Positions 19,294 to 30,324 of a stretch of 64,000 nucleotides of DNA are shown here, piece by piece. The stretch is from an uncultured Dehalococcoidia bacterium (GTDB lineage: Bacteria > Chloroflexota > Dehalococcoidia > Lucifugimonadales > UBA3495). Numbering within the stretch: position 1 is the first letter of the stretch; the number at the start of each line of letters is the position of its first letter. The notes under the pieces are model-generated. The model did not search any database, was not told the origin of the DNA, and worked only from the letters and a program-made list of their open reading frames with translations. The stretch lies in contig OY282565.1 in the NCBI GenBank assembly GCA_958296445.1, positions 2,001,570-2,065,569 of the forward strand, given 5' to 3'. Position numbers and translations under genes: made by a program.

Positions 19294-19512
19294 ATGGCGA
19301 AGAAGCAGGCGATTGAAGTAGAGGCCAGCGTCAAGGAAGCCTTGCCCAACGGGATGTTCCGCGTGGAGCTGCCCAACGACCATGAGGTGCTGGCCCATGT
19401 GTCGGGCAAAATCCGAATGAATTTCATTCGTGTGTTGCCCGGAGACCGGGTGCTGGTGGAGTTGTCGCCATACGACCTTACCCGCGGACGCATTACCTAC
19501 CGTTTCAAGTAG
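19294..19512 (+). CDS. infA: Translation initiation factor IF-1
   Basis: 72-residue OB-fold protein that blocks the A site during initiation: [39 protein letters not shown] and [14 protein letters not shown] 19294 is the homology-based start; the open frame extends further upstream without support. Confidence 0.96.
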   Translation: MAKKQAIEVEASVKEALPNGMFRVELPNDHEVLAHVSGKIRMNFIRVLPGDRVLVELSPYDLTRGRITYRFK

Positions 19513-19605
19513 CGGCGGTTTCACCCGGAGTCAACCGTTAAGTCCGGGCCGGGCAGCGCGGGCATTAATCCCGTTTGGCCTGTCCCTTTCCTGTTGGGGC
19601 GTCAA

Positions 19606-19719
19606 ATGAAAGTTACCGCGTCAGTCAAGCCACGGTGCGACAAGTGCCGCGTGATAAAGCGCAAGGGCGTCATCCGCATTATCTGCGTCAACGCCCGCCA
19701 CTCGCAGCGCCAGGGCTGA
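19606..19719 (+). CDS. rpmJ: 50S ribosomal protein L36
   Basis: 37-residue zinc-ribbon protein, ending in TGA at 19717-19719. Starts [15 protein letters not shown] and ends RHSQRQG. Zinc ligands C11, C14, C27 and H32 are all present, so this is the zinc-dependent form. It lies in its normal place between infA and rpsM. Confidence 0.95.
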   Translation: MKVTASVKPRCDKCRVIKRKGVIRIICVNARHSQRQG

Positions 19720-19786
19720 CCCAATTGGCACATACCGAATATCCTGCCTGCGGCAGCAGGGGCTGCCGCCACTGTAAGGAGGCAAC

Positions 19787-20179
<393 letters not shown>

Positions 20180-20191
20180 GCGGTGTAAACA

Positions 20192-20575
20192 ATGCCCAGA
20201 CCCAGAACCCGACGCCGGGAACGGCGCTCCGTGCCGCAAGGCCGGGCTTATATCTACTCCACGTTCAACAATACGCTGGTCAGTATCACCGACCCGCAAG
20301 GCAACGTGATTGCTTCGGCCAGCTCCGGGGCCGTTGGCTTCAAGGGCTCCCGCAAAGGCACCGCCTTTGCCGCCCAGCGGGCCGCCGAACAGGCGGGCCG
20401 CCGCGGTGTCGAAGCCGGTATGCGCCATATCGACGTCTTTATCAAAGGCCCCGGAGCGGGGCGCGAAGCCGCTATCCGCTCGTTGCAGGGCGTGGGTTTG
20501 GTGGTGACCAGCATCCGCGACGTCACGCCCATTCCCCACAACGGCTGCCGTCCACCCAAGCGAAGGAGAGTGTAG
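20192..20575 (+). CDS. rpsK: 30S ribosomal protein S11
   Basis: Platform protein near the Shine-Dalgarno helix. 127 residues with [39 protein letters not shown] and the conserved [11 protein letters not shown] end. Confidence 0.96.
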   Translation: MPRPRTRRRERRSVPQGRAYIYSTFNNTLVSITDPQGNVIASASSGAVGFKGSRKGTAFAAQRAAEQAGRRGVEAGMRHIDVFIKGPGAGREAAIRSLQGVGLVVTSIRDVTPIPHNGCRPPKRRRV

Positions 20576-20585
20576 GCCAACAGCT

Positions 20586-21212
20586 ATGGGAAGATACACA
20601 GGGCCGGCCTGCCGGTTGTGCAGGCGTTCCGGCGAAAAACTGTTCCTGAAAGGCGACCGCTGCTTTACCCCGCGCTGCTCTTTCGAGAAGCGGCGCAACC
20701 CGCCGGGCAATGTATCGCGCCGCCGCCGCCGTCCCTCGGACTACGGCGTTCACCTGCTGGAAAAGCAGAAGGCCAAGTACATCTACGGCGTGCTGGAGAC
20801 CCAGTTCCGCAAGTATATGACCGACGCTTTCAACTCGCCGGGCGTTACCGGCATGAACCTGTTGCGCAGCCTGGAGCGCCGCCTCGATAACGTGGTGTTT
20901 CTCTTGGGTTTCGCCGACTCCCGCAAGCAGGCCCGCCAAATGGTGCTGCACGGGCATTTACAGATCAATGGCCGCAAGACCGATGTGCCTTCCTATTCGG
21001 TCAAGGCGGGCGACGCCATAACCTGGAAGGAATCCGACAAGACTACCGACTTTTTCGCCGAGCGGACCAGCGGGCTGCCCAAGCGGCCGGTGCCGTCTTG
21101 GCTGGCGCTGAACTTGAGCGAGATGTCGGGGCGGGTCGTCTCGCTGCCCTCGGACGAGGAACTGCAAACCGCCCTGGATTCCCGGCTAATCGTTGAGTTT
21201 TACTCGAGGTAA
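20586..21212 (+). CDS. rpsD: 30S ribosomal protein S4, zinc type
   Basis: Primary 16S 5'-domain binder. 208 residues; cysteines 9, 12, 26 and 31 form the zinc-binding start found in Gram-positive-type S4. The S4 RNA-binding domain shows RRLDNVVFLLGFADSRKQAR and HLQINGRKTDVPSYSV. Starts 10 bases after rpsK. Confidence 0.96.
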   Translation: MGRYTGPACRLCRRSGEKLFLKGDRCFTPRCSFEKRRNPPGNVSRRRRRPSDYGVHLLEKQKAKYIYGVLETQFRKYMTDAFNSPGVTGMNLLRSLERRLDNVVFLLGFADSRKQARQMVLHGHLQINGRKTDVPSYSVKAGDAITWKESDKTTDFFAERTSGLPKRPVPSWLALNLSEMSGRVVSLPSDEELQTALDSRLIVEFYSR

Positions 21213-21222
21213 TTCAGTGTCA

Positions 21223-22473
21223 ATGCTAGACACTTTCGTTGTGCCGGCCGGCTTGCTGGATGGCGGGGGGGTGGAACCCCCCAAGCCCGAAATCCAGGTT
21301 ATGGACGAGGGCGACCTTTATGATTCCTACGGGAAGGTGGCCGTAGAGCCGCTGGAGCGCGGGTTCGGCCAGACCATCGGCAACCCCCTGCGGCGCATCC
21401 TGCTCAGCTCCACCCCGGGGGCCGCCATCACTTGGGTCAGAATCGAGGACGTAGTCCACGAGTATATGGCTATCCCCGGCGTAAAAGAGGAGGTGATGGA
21501 ACTCCTCCTCAACATCAAAGGCATACGTATACGCTCCAGTGCCGTACGCCAGGGGAAAATGCGCCTCAACGTCCGGGGCGAGGGCCGCGTCTGCGCCGGC
21601 GACATTGAAACCTCGCCCGACTTGGAAATCGTCAACCCGGAGTTGCACCTAGCGACTCTGGACGACGAAGACAGCGGCCTGTCCATTGAGTTCAACGTCG
21701 AGCAGGGCGTAGGCTACCGGGCGGCGCAGCCGGGCGAGGACGGGTCGAGCATTCCTACCGGAGCATTGCCGGTGGATGCGGTGTTCAGCCCGGTGCGCAA
21801 GGTCAATTTCAAGGTCGAACCCACCCGGGTGGGCCAGAACACTAATTACGAGCGGCTGTTGCTGGAAGTGTGGACTGACGGCGCAATTCGCCCGGTGGAA
21901 GCGGTTCAGCAGGCCGCAGAAAAACTGGTAGAACACTTTTTTCTGTTCAGCAAGCTCAACCGGACGTCGCAACCGGGCACGGCTCGCGCTCCGCGGGTGG
22001 TTTCGCCGGAAGTCTACCAGACTCGCATTGAGGATTTGCAACTGTCGCCCCGCACCCTCAATTGCCTGAAGCGGGCCAACATCAACCGGGTGGGCGAGGT
22101 GCTGGAGAAGTCCGACGAGGATTTGCTGAAAATACGCAACTTTGGCGAAAAGTCGCTGTTCGAGTTGCAGGAAAAGCTGGCCGAGCGCGGCATAGTCAGC
22201 GGAAGATGGGGAATGCAGCCGCGAGTCCCAGCCATTGAGGTTCCCTCCGAAGACTTTGACGAACTAATAGGGAGTAATGCTGGTGGTGTCGATCCTGAAT
22301 TTGGCGTCATCGATGCTGAATTCAGCCCAACAGAGTTGGCCGGAAACCCTGCCGATATTATGGGCGATGCTAGGTTGCGGGGAGACATCGAACCAAGGAT
22401 TATCATTCAGCCTACCGGAATGTCAGTTGACGAAGCCCCGGATTCGGCCTCTGGCGATTACGAAGAGGATTAG
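21223..22473 (+). CDS. rpoA: RNA polymerase alpha subunit with long acidic tail
   Basis: Assembles RNA polymerase and contacts promoters and activators. N-terminal domain with EPLERGFGQTIGNPLRRILL and the dimer interface; alpha-CTD at about residues 269-326 (IEDLQLSPRTLNCLKRANI, then LLKIRNFGEKSL). A further 85-90 residues after the CTD are acidic and without known domain; ordinary alpha is about 315-330 residues. ATG 21223 is preferred; GTG 21217 and an upstream ATG in rpsD are alternatives, with GAGGTAA at 21206 as ribosome binding site. Confidence 0.94.
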   Translation: MLDTFVVPAGLLDGGGVEPPKPEIQVMDEGDLYDSYGKVAVEPLERGFGQTIGNPLRRILLSSTPGAAITWVRIEDVVHEYMAIPGVKEEVMELLLNIKGIRIRSSAVRQGKMRLNVRGEGRVCAGDIETSPDLEIVNPELHLATLDDEDSGLSIEFNVEQGVGYRAAQPGEDGSSIPTGALPVDAVFSPVRKVNFKVEPTRVGQNTNYERLLLEVWTDGAIRPVEAVQQAAEKLVEHFFLFSKLNRTSQPGTARAPRVVSPEVYQTRIEDLQLSPRTLNCLKRANINRVGEVLEKSDEDLLKIRNFGEKSLFELQEKLAERGIVSGRWGMQPRVPAIEVPSEDFDELIGSNAGGVDPEFGVIDAEFSPTELAGNPADIMGDARLRGDIEPRIIIQPTGMSVDEAPDSASGDYEED

Positions 22474-22488
22474 GGGGAACACTAGCCA

Positions 22489-22842
22489 ATGGCTTCCCAC
22501 CGCGTCACAGGGCGCAAGTTAAGCCGCTACAAAGACCAGCGCAAGGCATTGATGCGCGGGCTGGTCTGCGAACTGATAAAGCACGAGCGAATCACTACCA
22601 CCTTGGCCAAGGCCAAGGAAACGCGGATTGTGGCCGAGAAGCTGATTACCCACGGCAAGAAGGGCAGTCTCCACCACCGCCGCTTGGCCCTGGCTCAGAT
22701 TCCCAACAAGCGGGTGGTGGAAAAGGTGTTCGACGACATCGCGCCCCGCTACGCCGCCCGGCCCGGCGGCTACACCCGTATCGTCAAGCTGGGGCCGCGC
22801 CTGGGCGACGCCGCGCAGATGGCGGTAATCGAGCTGGTCTGA
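22489..22842 (+). CDS. rplQ: 50S ribosomal protein L17
   Basis: 117-residue tunnel-exit region protein: [20 protein letters not shown], the [20 protein letters not shown] helix and [20 protein letters not shown]. Normal length for bacteria. It follows rpoA by 15 bases. Confidence 0.95.
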   Translation: MASHRVTGRKLSRYKDQRKALMRGLVCELIKHERITTTLAKAKETRIVAEKLITHGKKGSLHHRRLALAQIPNKRVVEKVFDDIAPRYAARPGGYTRIVKLGPRLGDAAQMAVIELV

Positions 22843-22924
22843 CGGAGCGGCATAGATAAACAAGCGCGAAAACCGGCCGCTGGACGGCGAATCGGATAAC
22901 CGGACGGGGATTGCTCCTCGCCGG

Positions 22925-23707
22925 ATGGCCTTATGGGTTGAATATCAAGGCGGCAATTACAACGGTTTCCAATTGCAGCTTAACCAACCGACGATTCAGG
23001 GAGCGCTGGAAGAGGCGCTGGCCCGCTTCACTGGCGAGCGCGTCCGCATCCGTGGGGCCAGCCGCACCGATTCGGGGGCTCACGCCCGCGGCCAGGTGGT
23101 GGACTTCCTCACTAGCTCCCGGCATCCCGCCGAAAGGTTTGCTCCGGCGCTGAACTATTTTCTGCCGGATGATATACGGGTGCTGCGGGCAAGGCCGGTG
23201 GCCGACGGGTTTCACTCCCGGCGCTCGGCGTTCAGCCGGGTTTACCAGTACCGGATACTGGCCCGCGAGGCGCCTTCAGCCCTGCTCCGGCATACCCATC
23301 TGTGGGTAAGGGAACCGCTGGACGCGGCGCGGATGGCCGAGGCCGCCCAGTCGCTGGCCGGAACCCACGATTTCCGGGTTATCGCGCCCGGCCACCCGAA
23401 AGACCGCAGCGCGGTACGGACGGTCAGCCGCTGGGAGGTCAACCCGGCGGCGGGTTCAGGATGGGAAGCCGGTACGATAGTCATACACTGCGAAGCCAAC
23501 GGGTTCCTGAAACAGCAAATCAGAAAGGCCAACGGAATCCTGCTGGAAATAGGCAAGGGCAGGCAGCCGCCGGAGCTGATGCGGCAGGTGCTGGCCCAAG
23601 AAAAAGGGATGGACGCCATTCCCCTGCTGCCAGCGCGGGGGCTGTGCTTAATGGAAGTAAAATACCCGGAGGGGGCTTTTGACCTCCCACCGGCTGAAAC
23701 CGGATAA
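22925..23707 (+). CDS. truA: tRNA pseudouridine synthase A
   Basis: Modifies uridines 38-40 of tRNA anticodon arms. 260 residues. The catalytic aspartate is in SRTDSGAHARGQ (canonical GRTDAGVHA); HSRRSAFSRVYQYRI and the FLKQQIRKANGILLEIGKG block match the family. No strong ribosome binding site; the ATG at 22925 fits the usual start of the fold. Ribosomal cluster position (L17-TruA-L13-S9) is classical. Confidence 0.94.
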   Translation: MALWVEYQGGNYNGFQLQLNQPTIQGALEEALARFTGERVRIRGASRTDSGAHARGQVVDFLTSSRHPAERFAPALNYFLPDDIRVLRARPVADGFHSRRSAFSRVYQYRILAREAPSALLRHTHLWVREPLDAARMAEAAQSLAGTHDFRVIAPGHPKDRSAVRTVSRWEVNPAAGSGWEAGTIVIHCEANGFLKQQIRKANGILLEIGKGRQPPELMRQVLAQEKGMDAIPLLPARGLCLMEVKYPEGAFDLPPAETG

Positions 23708-23712
23708 ATGGA

Positions 23713-24144
23713 ATGAAAAGAACCAGCACATATTTTCCCAAACCCGGCGACGTGGCGGAAAACTGGAAGGTGGTTGACGCCACCGGCCAAACGCTGGGCC
23801 GCCTGGCCCGCGACATCGCCGTTTCTTTGCAGGGCAAGGACAAGCCATCCTACACCCCGCACACGATGACCGGCGATTTCGTGGTGGTGGTCAACGCCGC
23901 CCGCGTCCGCACCACCGGGCGCAAGACAACGCAGAAATACTACTACCGCCATTCCGGGTATGTCGGCAACCTGAAGTCCACGCGGCTGCGTGAGATGCTG
24001 GAAACCCGCCCGGAGCGGGTTATCGAGCTGGCGGTGAAAGGTATGCTGCCCCGCAATCACATGGGGCGCCGGATGCTGCGCCGCCTCAAGGTGTACGCCG
24101 GGCCGCAACATCCCCACGACGCTCAGGCCGGGCAGCTCAACTAA
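23713..24144 (+). CDS. rplM: 50S ribosomal protein L13
   Basis: Early 23S assembly protein. 143 residues with VVDATGQTLGRLARDIA, KDKPSYTPHTMTGDFVVVVN and MLPRNHMGRRMLRRLKVYAG. Six bases after truA. Confidence 0.96.
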   Translation: MKRTSTYFPKPGDVAENWKVVDATGQTLGRLARDIAVSLQGKDKPSYTPHTMTGDFVVVVNAARVRTTGRKTTQKYYYRHSGYVGNLKSTRLREMLETRPERVIELAVKGMLPRNHMGRRMLRRLKVYAGPQHPHDAQAGQLN

Positions 24145-24190
24145 TCCCACCCGGCAGGACGGGCCAAAACGGTAGGGAGGCAGTACCGAC

Positions 24191-24601
24191 TTGGTGCAAT
24201 TAGACTCGGCTCAACAGTATTACTACGGCACCGGAAAGCGCAAGACGGCCATCGCCCGCGTGCGGATATACGCGGATAACGGCGGCCCCTTTATTATCAA
24301 TAGCAAGCCTATGGACGAGTATTTCGGCTGGTCTACTTGGCAGCGCATCGCCAACGACGCCTTTCACGTCACCAACACGCTGAACCGCTTCCGCGTGGTG
24401 GTTAAAGTGGCCGGCGGCGGGGTGAACGCCCAGGCCGAGGCGATACGGCACGGCATAACCCGGGCACTCATCGCCTTTGACCCCGCCCTCAAGCCCGCCC
24501 TGCGCCGGGCCGGGTTCGTCACCCGCGACGCCCGCATCAAGGAAAGCAAGAAGTACGGCCTGAAGCGGGCCCGCCGCGCCCCACAGTACACCAAGCGGTA
24601 A
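24191..24601 (+). CDS. rpsI: 30S ribosomal protein S9
   Basis: Its C-terminal tail contacts P-site tRNA. 136 residues with YYGTGKRKTAIARVRI, VAGGGVNAQAEAIRHGITRAL and the canonical KKYGLKRARRAPQYTKR end. Start is TTG 24191 or GTG 24194 after AGGGAGGCAG. Last gene of the + strand ribosomal run. Confidence 0.95.
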   Translation: MVQLDSAQQYYYGTGKRKTAIARVRIYADNGGPFIINSKPMDEYFGWSTWQRIANDAFHVTNTLNRFRVVVKVAGGGVNAQAEAIRHGITRALIAFDPALKPALRRAGFVTRDARIKESKKYGLKRARRAPQYTKR

Positions 24602-24680
24602 AGGCCCTCGCCCTTGGTATAGGGGGGATTTAGGTAAAGAGAGAATTGCGAAATCCCCCCTTGTCACCCTGATCACCCCT

Positions 24681-24754
24681 TTGTCACCCTGAGCGCAGCG
24701 AAGGGTATCACCGCCCAAGCCGGGATTCTTCGCTTTGCTCAGAATGACAGACAA
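24681..24754. repeat. Family A dispersed palindrome, copy 1
   Basis: Imperfect inverted repeat: TTGTCACCCTGAGCGCAGCG at the left and CTTTGCTCAGAATGACAG at the right, with GAAGGGT and ATTCTTCG between. Nearly identical, in reverse orientation, to the copy at 59084-59151, including its centre. Confidence 0.85.
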
Positions 24755-24803
24755 AAGGCCCTAGTGAAACTGTAAAGGCTTGGAGAAACCCGCAAAAGAC
24801 TTA

Positions 24804-24851
24804 GCGAAACCCGTTTGTCCTGAGCCTGTCTTAAGGATGAACGGGTTTCGC
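24804..24851. repeat. Hairpin on a family B core
   Basis: GCGAAACCCGTT (24804-24815) and AACGGGTTTCGC (24840-24851) are a perfect 12-bp inverted repeat around the family B core GTCCTGAGCCTGTCTTAAGG. No U-tract follows on either strand, so terminator function is uncertain. Confidence 0.75.
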
Positions 24852-24911
24852 TTGTGACGCCGGAACCAGTCGCCCGCAACCTGTGGCAGGATGAAGCAGT
24901 TGGGGATATTT

Positions 24912-25796
24912 CTACGCTTTGCGCGGATGCCGAGCCAGGAAATCGTCGGCGATTTCGTCGAAGGTCAGGAAGCGCACGCCGTCGTGGGCAGCGATGTATT
25001 CGGTAAGCCGCTCCAGCATCAGCAGGACTTGGGGCCGCCCGCTGACGTCGGGATGGATGGTGATGGGGAACACCGCATCGTCATATTCCCGGTAAACGTA
25101 GTCGAACTGGTCCCGCCACAGCGATTCTATGTCCCTGGGGTTGACGAACCCGTGGCTGTTGGGGGATTTCTTAATGAACATCATAGGCGGCAGGTCGTCC
25201 AGATACCAGTTGGCCGGAATTTCCACCAAGCCGGTTTCTTCGCCCCGCACTAGCGCCTGCATCCAGGTATCGGCCGGCTGCGAGTAGTCTATTTTGGTCC
25301 AGCGGTCGCCCACCCGCACGTAGTAGCACTCAAAGTCGCGGTGCATCAGGCTGTGGTCGTACTTGATGCCGTGCTTTAGTAGCAACTCGTTGGTGACGTG
25401 GCTGAATTCCCACCACGGGGCCACGTAGCCGGTGGGGGGCTTGCCGGCCAGTTGCGCGAGCAGGTCTATGCAGTGCACCAGCACGGCCTCTTCCTGCTCC
25501 GGCGACATTGAGATGGGGTTTTCGTGGGAGTAGCCGTGCAGCCCGACCTCATGCCCGCCGTCAACAATCATCCGGCATTCCTCGGGGAAAGTCTCCGCCG
25601 AATGGCCCGGTATAAACCAAGTGGTCTTGATTCCCAGCCGGTCGAACAGCTTGAGCAGGCGCGGAGTCCCTACTTCGCCCGCGAACAGCCCGCGGGATAT
25701 GTCGTCGGGCGAATCCTCGCCGCCATAAGAACCCAGCCAGCCGCCCACGGCGTCCAAGTCTACCCCGTAAGCGCACAATATCCGCTTTTCCGCCAT
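24912..25796 (-). CDS. Polysaccharide deacetylase family protein (NodB fold, PuuE/PgdA-like)
   Basis: 294-residue metal-dependent hydrolase of the NodB-like family. The first Asp ([11 protein letters not shown], near residue 12), the HxxxH pair in [12 protein letters not shown] (near 85) and a [11 protein letters not shown] block match the peptidoglycan deacetylase HP0310/cyclic-imide-hydrolase subgroup, which often acts on small amides rather than on chitin. No signal peptide, so it is cytosolic. AAGGAG lies just before the ATG. It is the last gene of the - strand block. The substrate cannot be told from sequence. Confidence 0.88.
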   Translation of the reverse strand: MAEKRILCAYGVDLDAVGGWLGSYGGEDSPDDISRGLFAGEVGTPRLLKLFDRLGIKTTWFIPGHSAETFPEECRMIVDGGHEVGLHGYSHENPISMSPEQEEAVLVHCIDLLAQLAGKPPTGYVAPWWEFSHVTNELLLKHGIKYDHSLMHRDFECYYVRVGDRWTKIDYSQPADTWMQALVRGEETGLVEIPANWYLDDLPPMMFIKKSPNSHGFVNPRDIESLWRDQFDYVYREYDDAVFPITIHPDVSGRPQVLLMLERLTEYIAAHDGVRFLTFDEIADDFLARHPRKA

Positions 25797-25836
25797 TGCC
25801 GTACTCCTTTATTGAGACTATTGCGAAATTCCCCTA

Positions 25837-25907
25837 TGCCACTCTGAGCGGAGCGAAGGGTCTCACCGCCAGGGGCGAGATTCTTCGCTTTGCTCAGAAT
25901 GACAGAC
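25837..25907. repeat. Family A dispersed palindrome, copy 2
   Basis: Same element as copy 1 in the same orientation (CTCTGAGCGGAGCGAAGGGT at the left, ATTCTTCGCTTTGCTCAGAA at the right), with a different centre. It lies upstream of the deacetylase, in the gap of about 200 bases after the phosphohexomutase. Confidence 0.85.
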
Positions 25908-26000
25908 AGCGGAAGTAATTCCGCAATTTTCTCTTTATTGGTTTTTCGATGCAGGGATTATGCCGTTAATCTAAATTCTCTGCGCCTTTGCGCCTTTGCG

Positions 26001-27440
26001 TTAAAAACCCAGATATTCGGCGGCGGCGTCCAGCAGGCGGGTCACGCGCTCCGGCGAGCCGGCCTCGGCGTAGATACGCAGCAGCGGTTCGGTGCCGGAA
26101 AAGCGCACGCCCAGCCAGCCGTCGTCGAAGCGCAGGCGGCGGCCGTCAATGCTGTCCGAGCCTACTATCGCAAACCCGCCGAGGGTTTCCAGTGCCGGGC
26201 TGTTCACCTTCTGGCGGATGCGCTCCCGGTCGGCGGCGTCAAACTCGATGTCGCGGCGGTGGTAGAAGTGGGGGCCGACCTGCCGGAAAAGGCTTTCCAG
26301 CAGTTGCGATACGGATTTGCCGGTTTTCGCCATATATTCTAGGACGTACAGCCCGCTCAGGATGCCGTCGCGTTCCGGCACGTGGCCGCGAAAGGCGAAA
26401 CCGCCGCTTTCCTCCCCGGCCATCAGCGCGTTCAGTTCTTCCATACGCGGCCCCATATGCTTGAAACCGACCTGCACCTCGTGGACGTCTACGCCGTAGA
26501 TGCCCCCCATTTTGTTCAGGGCCTGGGACGCGGTTACGCCCTTAATCAGGGAGCCGCGCCAGCCCTTTTCCTCCAGCAGATAGAGGGCCAGTAGGGAAAA
26601 GGTGTCTAGGGTGGTAACGAACCGCCCGCCCTCGTCTATGATGCCCACGCGGTCGGCGTCGCCGTCTAGGGCGATGCCCGCCAACGCGCCGACGGCGGGA
26701 ACGCGGGCCAGCAGCCCGGCCAGGTTGGGGGCGATAGGCTCCGGCTGGGCCATACCGGGAAAGGCCGGGTTGCGGTGTCCGCGCAGTTCTTCCACCGCGG
26801 TCGCCCCGCCTTCCAGCAACCGGGGCAGATACCCGGCCCCGGCGCCATACATAGCGTCCACCACCACCCGGAAACCGGCGGCGCGGATGGCCTCCAAGTC
26901 AACCAGACAGGCCACGTGGTTCAGGTACGGCTCCGACGGATCTAGATCCACCACTAGCCCGGAACTGCGTCCGGCGCTTAGATTTTTCGCTGCGCTTAGA
27001 ATGACATCCGGGGCCGACGGCTCTGCCTGGGCAATGTCGGCTTCCAGCTCGTCGGTGATTTCCTGAGTGGCGCTGCCCGCGTATTCGGGCTTGAACTTAA
27101 AGCCGTTCCAAGCGGCCGGGTTGTGGCTGGCCGTGATGATGGCCGCGCCCCCGGCTTGATGGCGCAGCACGTTGTAGCTGAGAACCGGCGTCGGCGCAGC
27201 TTCCGTAGACAGCAGTACGCGGATGCCTTGCCCGGCGCAGACTCCGGCGACGGTGGCGGCAAATTCCGGCGAGAGAAAGCGGGTATCGTAGCCGACGATT
27301 AAGCCCCGCCCGGCGGTGCCGCGCCGCTTCAGGTAATCGCACAACCCTTGGGCGCAGCGGGCAACGTTGGCGTAGGTGTAATCCCCGGCGATAAGGGCAC
27401 GCCAGCCGTCGGTGCCGAATTTGATTTCTGCGGGCATCAT
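26001..27440 (-). CDS. Phosphoglucomutase/phosphomannomutase family protein
   Basis: Alpha-D-phosphohexomutase that moves phosphate between C1 and C6 of hexoses. 479 residues, four domains: FGTDGWRALI start, catalytic serine in TASHNPAAWNG (near 105), metal loop DGDADRVG (near 250), sugar-binding EESGGFAF (near 345) and phosphate-binding RFSGTEPLLRIYAE (near 455). Residues 145-157 (DVILSAAKNLSAG) are encoded by a piece of the family A dispersed repeat, in the first domain linker; the frame stays open. Start ATG 27440 or 27437 after GAGGGTGG. Whether glucose, mannose or glucosamine phosphate is preferred is not clear. Confidence 0.92.
   Translation of the reverse strand: MMPAEIKFGTDGWRALIAGDYTYANVARCAQGLCDYLKRRGTAGRGLIVGYDTRFLSPEFAATVAGVCAGQGIRVLLSTEAAPTPVLSYNVLRHQAGGAAIITASHNPAAWNGFKFKPEYAGSATQEITDELEADIAQAEPSAPDVILSAAKNLSAGRSSGLVVDLDPSEPYLNHVACLVDLEAIRAAGFRVVVDAMYGAGAGYLPRLLEGGATAVEELRGHRNPAFPGMAQPEPIAPNLAGLLARVPAVGALAGIALDGDADRVGIIDEGGRFVTTLDTFSLLALYLLEEKGWRGSLIKGVTASQALNKMGGIYGVDVHEVQVGFKHMGPRMEELNALMAGEESGGFAFRGHVPERDGILSGLYVLEYMAKTGKSVSQLLESLFRQVGPHFYHRRDIEFDAADRERIRQKVNSPALETLGGFAIVGSDSIDGRRLRFDDGWLGVRFSGTEPLLRIYAEAGSPERVTRLLDAAAEYLGF
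26978..27007 (-). repeat. Family A repeat fragment inside the phosphohexomutase gene
   Basis: On the coding strand, GTCATTCTAAGCGCAGCGAA then AAATCT matches one arm of the family A palindrome (GTCATTCTGAGCGxAGCGAAGAATC). It is read as VILSAAKNLS in frame. Confidence 0.8.
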
Positions 27441-27569
27441 CCACCCTCTAGCGTATCAAACTTCAATTCCTTGAGCGCATCCGCAACAGCATTGCCTTTC
27501 CGGTCAAGAAACAATTGAATCCTTTTTGTTTTCTATGACGCAGAGGAAATTCGCCAACGGATAAAGCAA

Positions 27570-27601
27570 CCGCCCGCCCCGTGGTGGACAGGGGCGGGCG
27601 G
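27570..27601 (-). terminator. Hairpin downstream of metK
   Basis: CCGCCCGCCCC and GGGGCGGGCGG pair perfectly (11 bp) around a 10-base loop, 44 bases after the metK stop. On the - strand it is followed by TTGCTTTAT, only partly U-rich. Likely partial terminator or 3' end of the SAM-cycle transcript. Confidence 0.55.
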
Positions 27602-27644
27602 CGCGGCGCAATGCTTGTGGGGAACGGCGCCCGCCGGGGGTAGC

Positions 27645-28874
27645 CTACGCCCCGGCGTCTTGGCGCAAGGCGTCGGCCTTGTCGGTTTGCTCCCAAGACA
27701 GGCCCAGCGCGTCCGCCGTGGGGCGGCCGAAGTGGCCGTAGGCGGCGGTGGGCTGGTAGATGGGGCGGCGCAGGTTGAGGTCTTCGATGATGGCGCCGGG
27801 GCGCAGGTCGAAATGCTCGCCTACCAGGGCCTCGATGCGGTCGTTGGCGATGTGGCCGGTGTCGAAGGTTTCCACCGACACGGAGATGGGTTCGGCCACG
27901 CCGATGGCGTAGGAAACGATGACTTCCACCCGCTGGGCCAAGCCGGCGGCCACCAGATTTTTGGCGACGTAGCGGGCGGCGTAGGCCCCGGAGCGGTCAA
28001 CCTTCGTGGGGTCTTTGCCGGAGAAGGCGCCGCCGCCGTGGCGGGCGATGCCGCCGTAGGTGTCAACCAGAATCTTGCGCCCGGTCAGCCCGGTGTCGCC
28101 TTGGGGGCCGCCCACGGCGAACCAGCCGCTGGGGTTGACGAAGTAGCGGGTGTTGTCGTCCAGCAGCCCGGAGGGAACGATGGGGCGGATGACGTGCTCG
28201 AGAATGTCGCTGCGAATCTTTTTGGTAAAGGATTCCCGGTCGTCGCTGTCCTGGTGCTGGGAGCTGATTACCACGGCATCAACCCGGCGCGGTTTGCCCT
28301 TGTGATATTCGACGGTGACCTGCGACTTGCCATCGGGGCCTAGGTAGTCCAGCAGGCCGTCTTTGCGGACGGCGGCCAGCCGCTCTACTAGGCGGTGGGA
28401 CAGGTCTACGGTAATGGGCATCAGGCCGTCGGTTTCGTCGCAGGCGAAGCCGACCATCATACCCTGGTCGCCGGCGCCGGTGGCCCGTCTTGCGTCGGAC
28501 GCGCCGCTGCCCCGCTCTTCCAGGGCGGTGGACACGCCGCTGCTGATGTCGGGCGACTGCTGGCTGACGTGGGCGACTACGCCACAGGAATTGCCGTCAA
28601 TGCCGTAGCTGACGTCGGTGTAGCCAATCCAGTTCATCACCCCGCGGGCGATTTCGTCGAAATTCAGGGGCGATTGGGTGGTGATTTCGCCGGTGACCAT
28701 AATCAGGTTCTTGGTGGCGACGGTTTCGCAGGCGACGCGGCTCATCGGGTCGCCGCGCAGGGCGGCGTCGAGAACCGCGTCGGAAATCTGGTCGCACAGC
28801 TTGTCGGGGTGTCCCTCGGTCACCGACTCCGAAGTGAGCAGGTACTTGGGGGAAGTCATAAATTGAATGGGCAT
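27645..28874 (-). CDS. metK: S-adenosylmethionine synthetase
   Basis: Makes SAM from methionine and ATP. 409 residues with [20 protein letters not shown] at the start, [16 protein letters not shown] and the [19 protein letters not shown] phosphate loop. ATG 28874 is chosen because GGAGGACAAT precedes it; an upstream start would add 26 unsupported residues. Downstream of ahcY in the same direction, as the last member of the SAM-cycle operon. Confidence 0.96.
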   Translation of the reverse strand: MPIQFMTSPKYLLTSESVTEGHPDKLCDQISDAVLDAALRGDPMSRVACETVATKNLIMVTGEITTQSPLNFDEIARGVMNWIGYTDVSYGIDGNSCGVVAHVSQQSPDISSGVSTALEERGSGASDARRATGAGDQGMMVGFACDETDGLMPITVDLSHRLVERLAAVRKDGLLDYLGPDGKSQVTVEYHKGKPRRVDAVVISSQHQDSDDRESFTKKIRSDILEHVIRPIVPSGLLDDNTRYFVNPSGWFAVGGPQGDTGLTGRKILVDTYGGIARHGGGAFSGKDPTKVDRSGAYAARYVAKNLVAAGLAQRVEVIVSYAIGVAEPISVSVETFDTGHIANDRIEALVGEHFDLRPGAIIEDLNLRRPIYQPTAAYGHFGRPTADALGLSWEQTDKADALRQDAGA

Positions 28875-28930
28875 CGGGATTGTCCTCCAGTTGTTTGCCG
28901 GTTGATTGCCGCGGTCAAAGGTATTCAGCG

Positions 28931-28972
28931 GCCCGCCGTCATCCTTAGACAAGCTCAGGATGAGCGGCGGGC
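28931..28972. repeat. Family B hairpin between ahcY and metK
   Basis: GCCCGCCG-TCATCCT pairs with AGGATGA-CGGCGGGC (15 bp with one bulged base) around TAGACAAGCTC. The core matches the dispersed family B. It should fold in the ahcY-metK mRNA and could stabilise or process it. Confidence 0.7.
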
Positions 28973-28985
28973 TTTTGGCGGTTTC

Positions 28986-30284
<1,299 letters not shown>

Positions 30285-30324
30285 TCAGGCCAATCTTTCG
30301 GACGGCGCGGCGTCCGGGTTGGCG

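Larger units (their letters stand above)
24602..24911. other. Repeat-filled gap after the ribosomal cluster
   Basis: 310 bases without a gene, between the convergent rpsI and the deacetylase gene. It holds a family A palindrome (24681-24754), preceded by a partial extra copy of its end at 24660-24671, and a 48-base hairpin built on a family B core (24804-24851). The hairpin may serve as a transcription end for one or both genes. Confidence 0.7.

Noticed and set aside
24602..24911. CRISPR-like repeats after the ribosomal cluster
   Set aside because: The repeats are palindromes without regular spacers or cas genes; they are dispersed elements.
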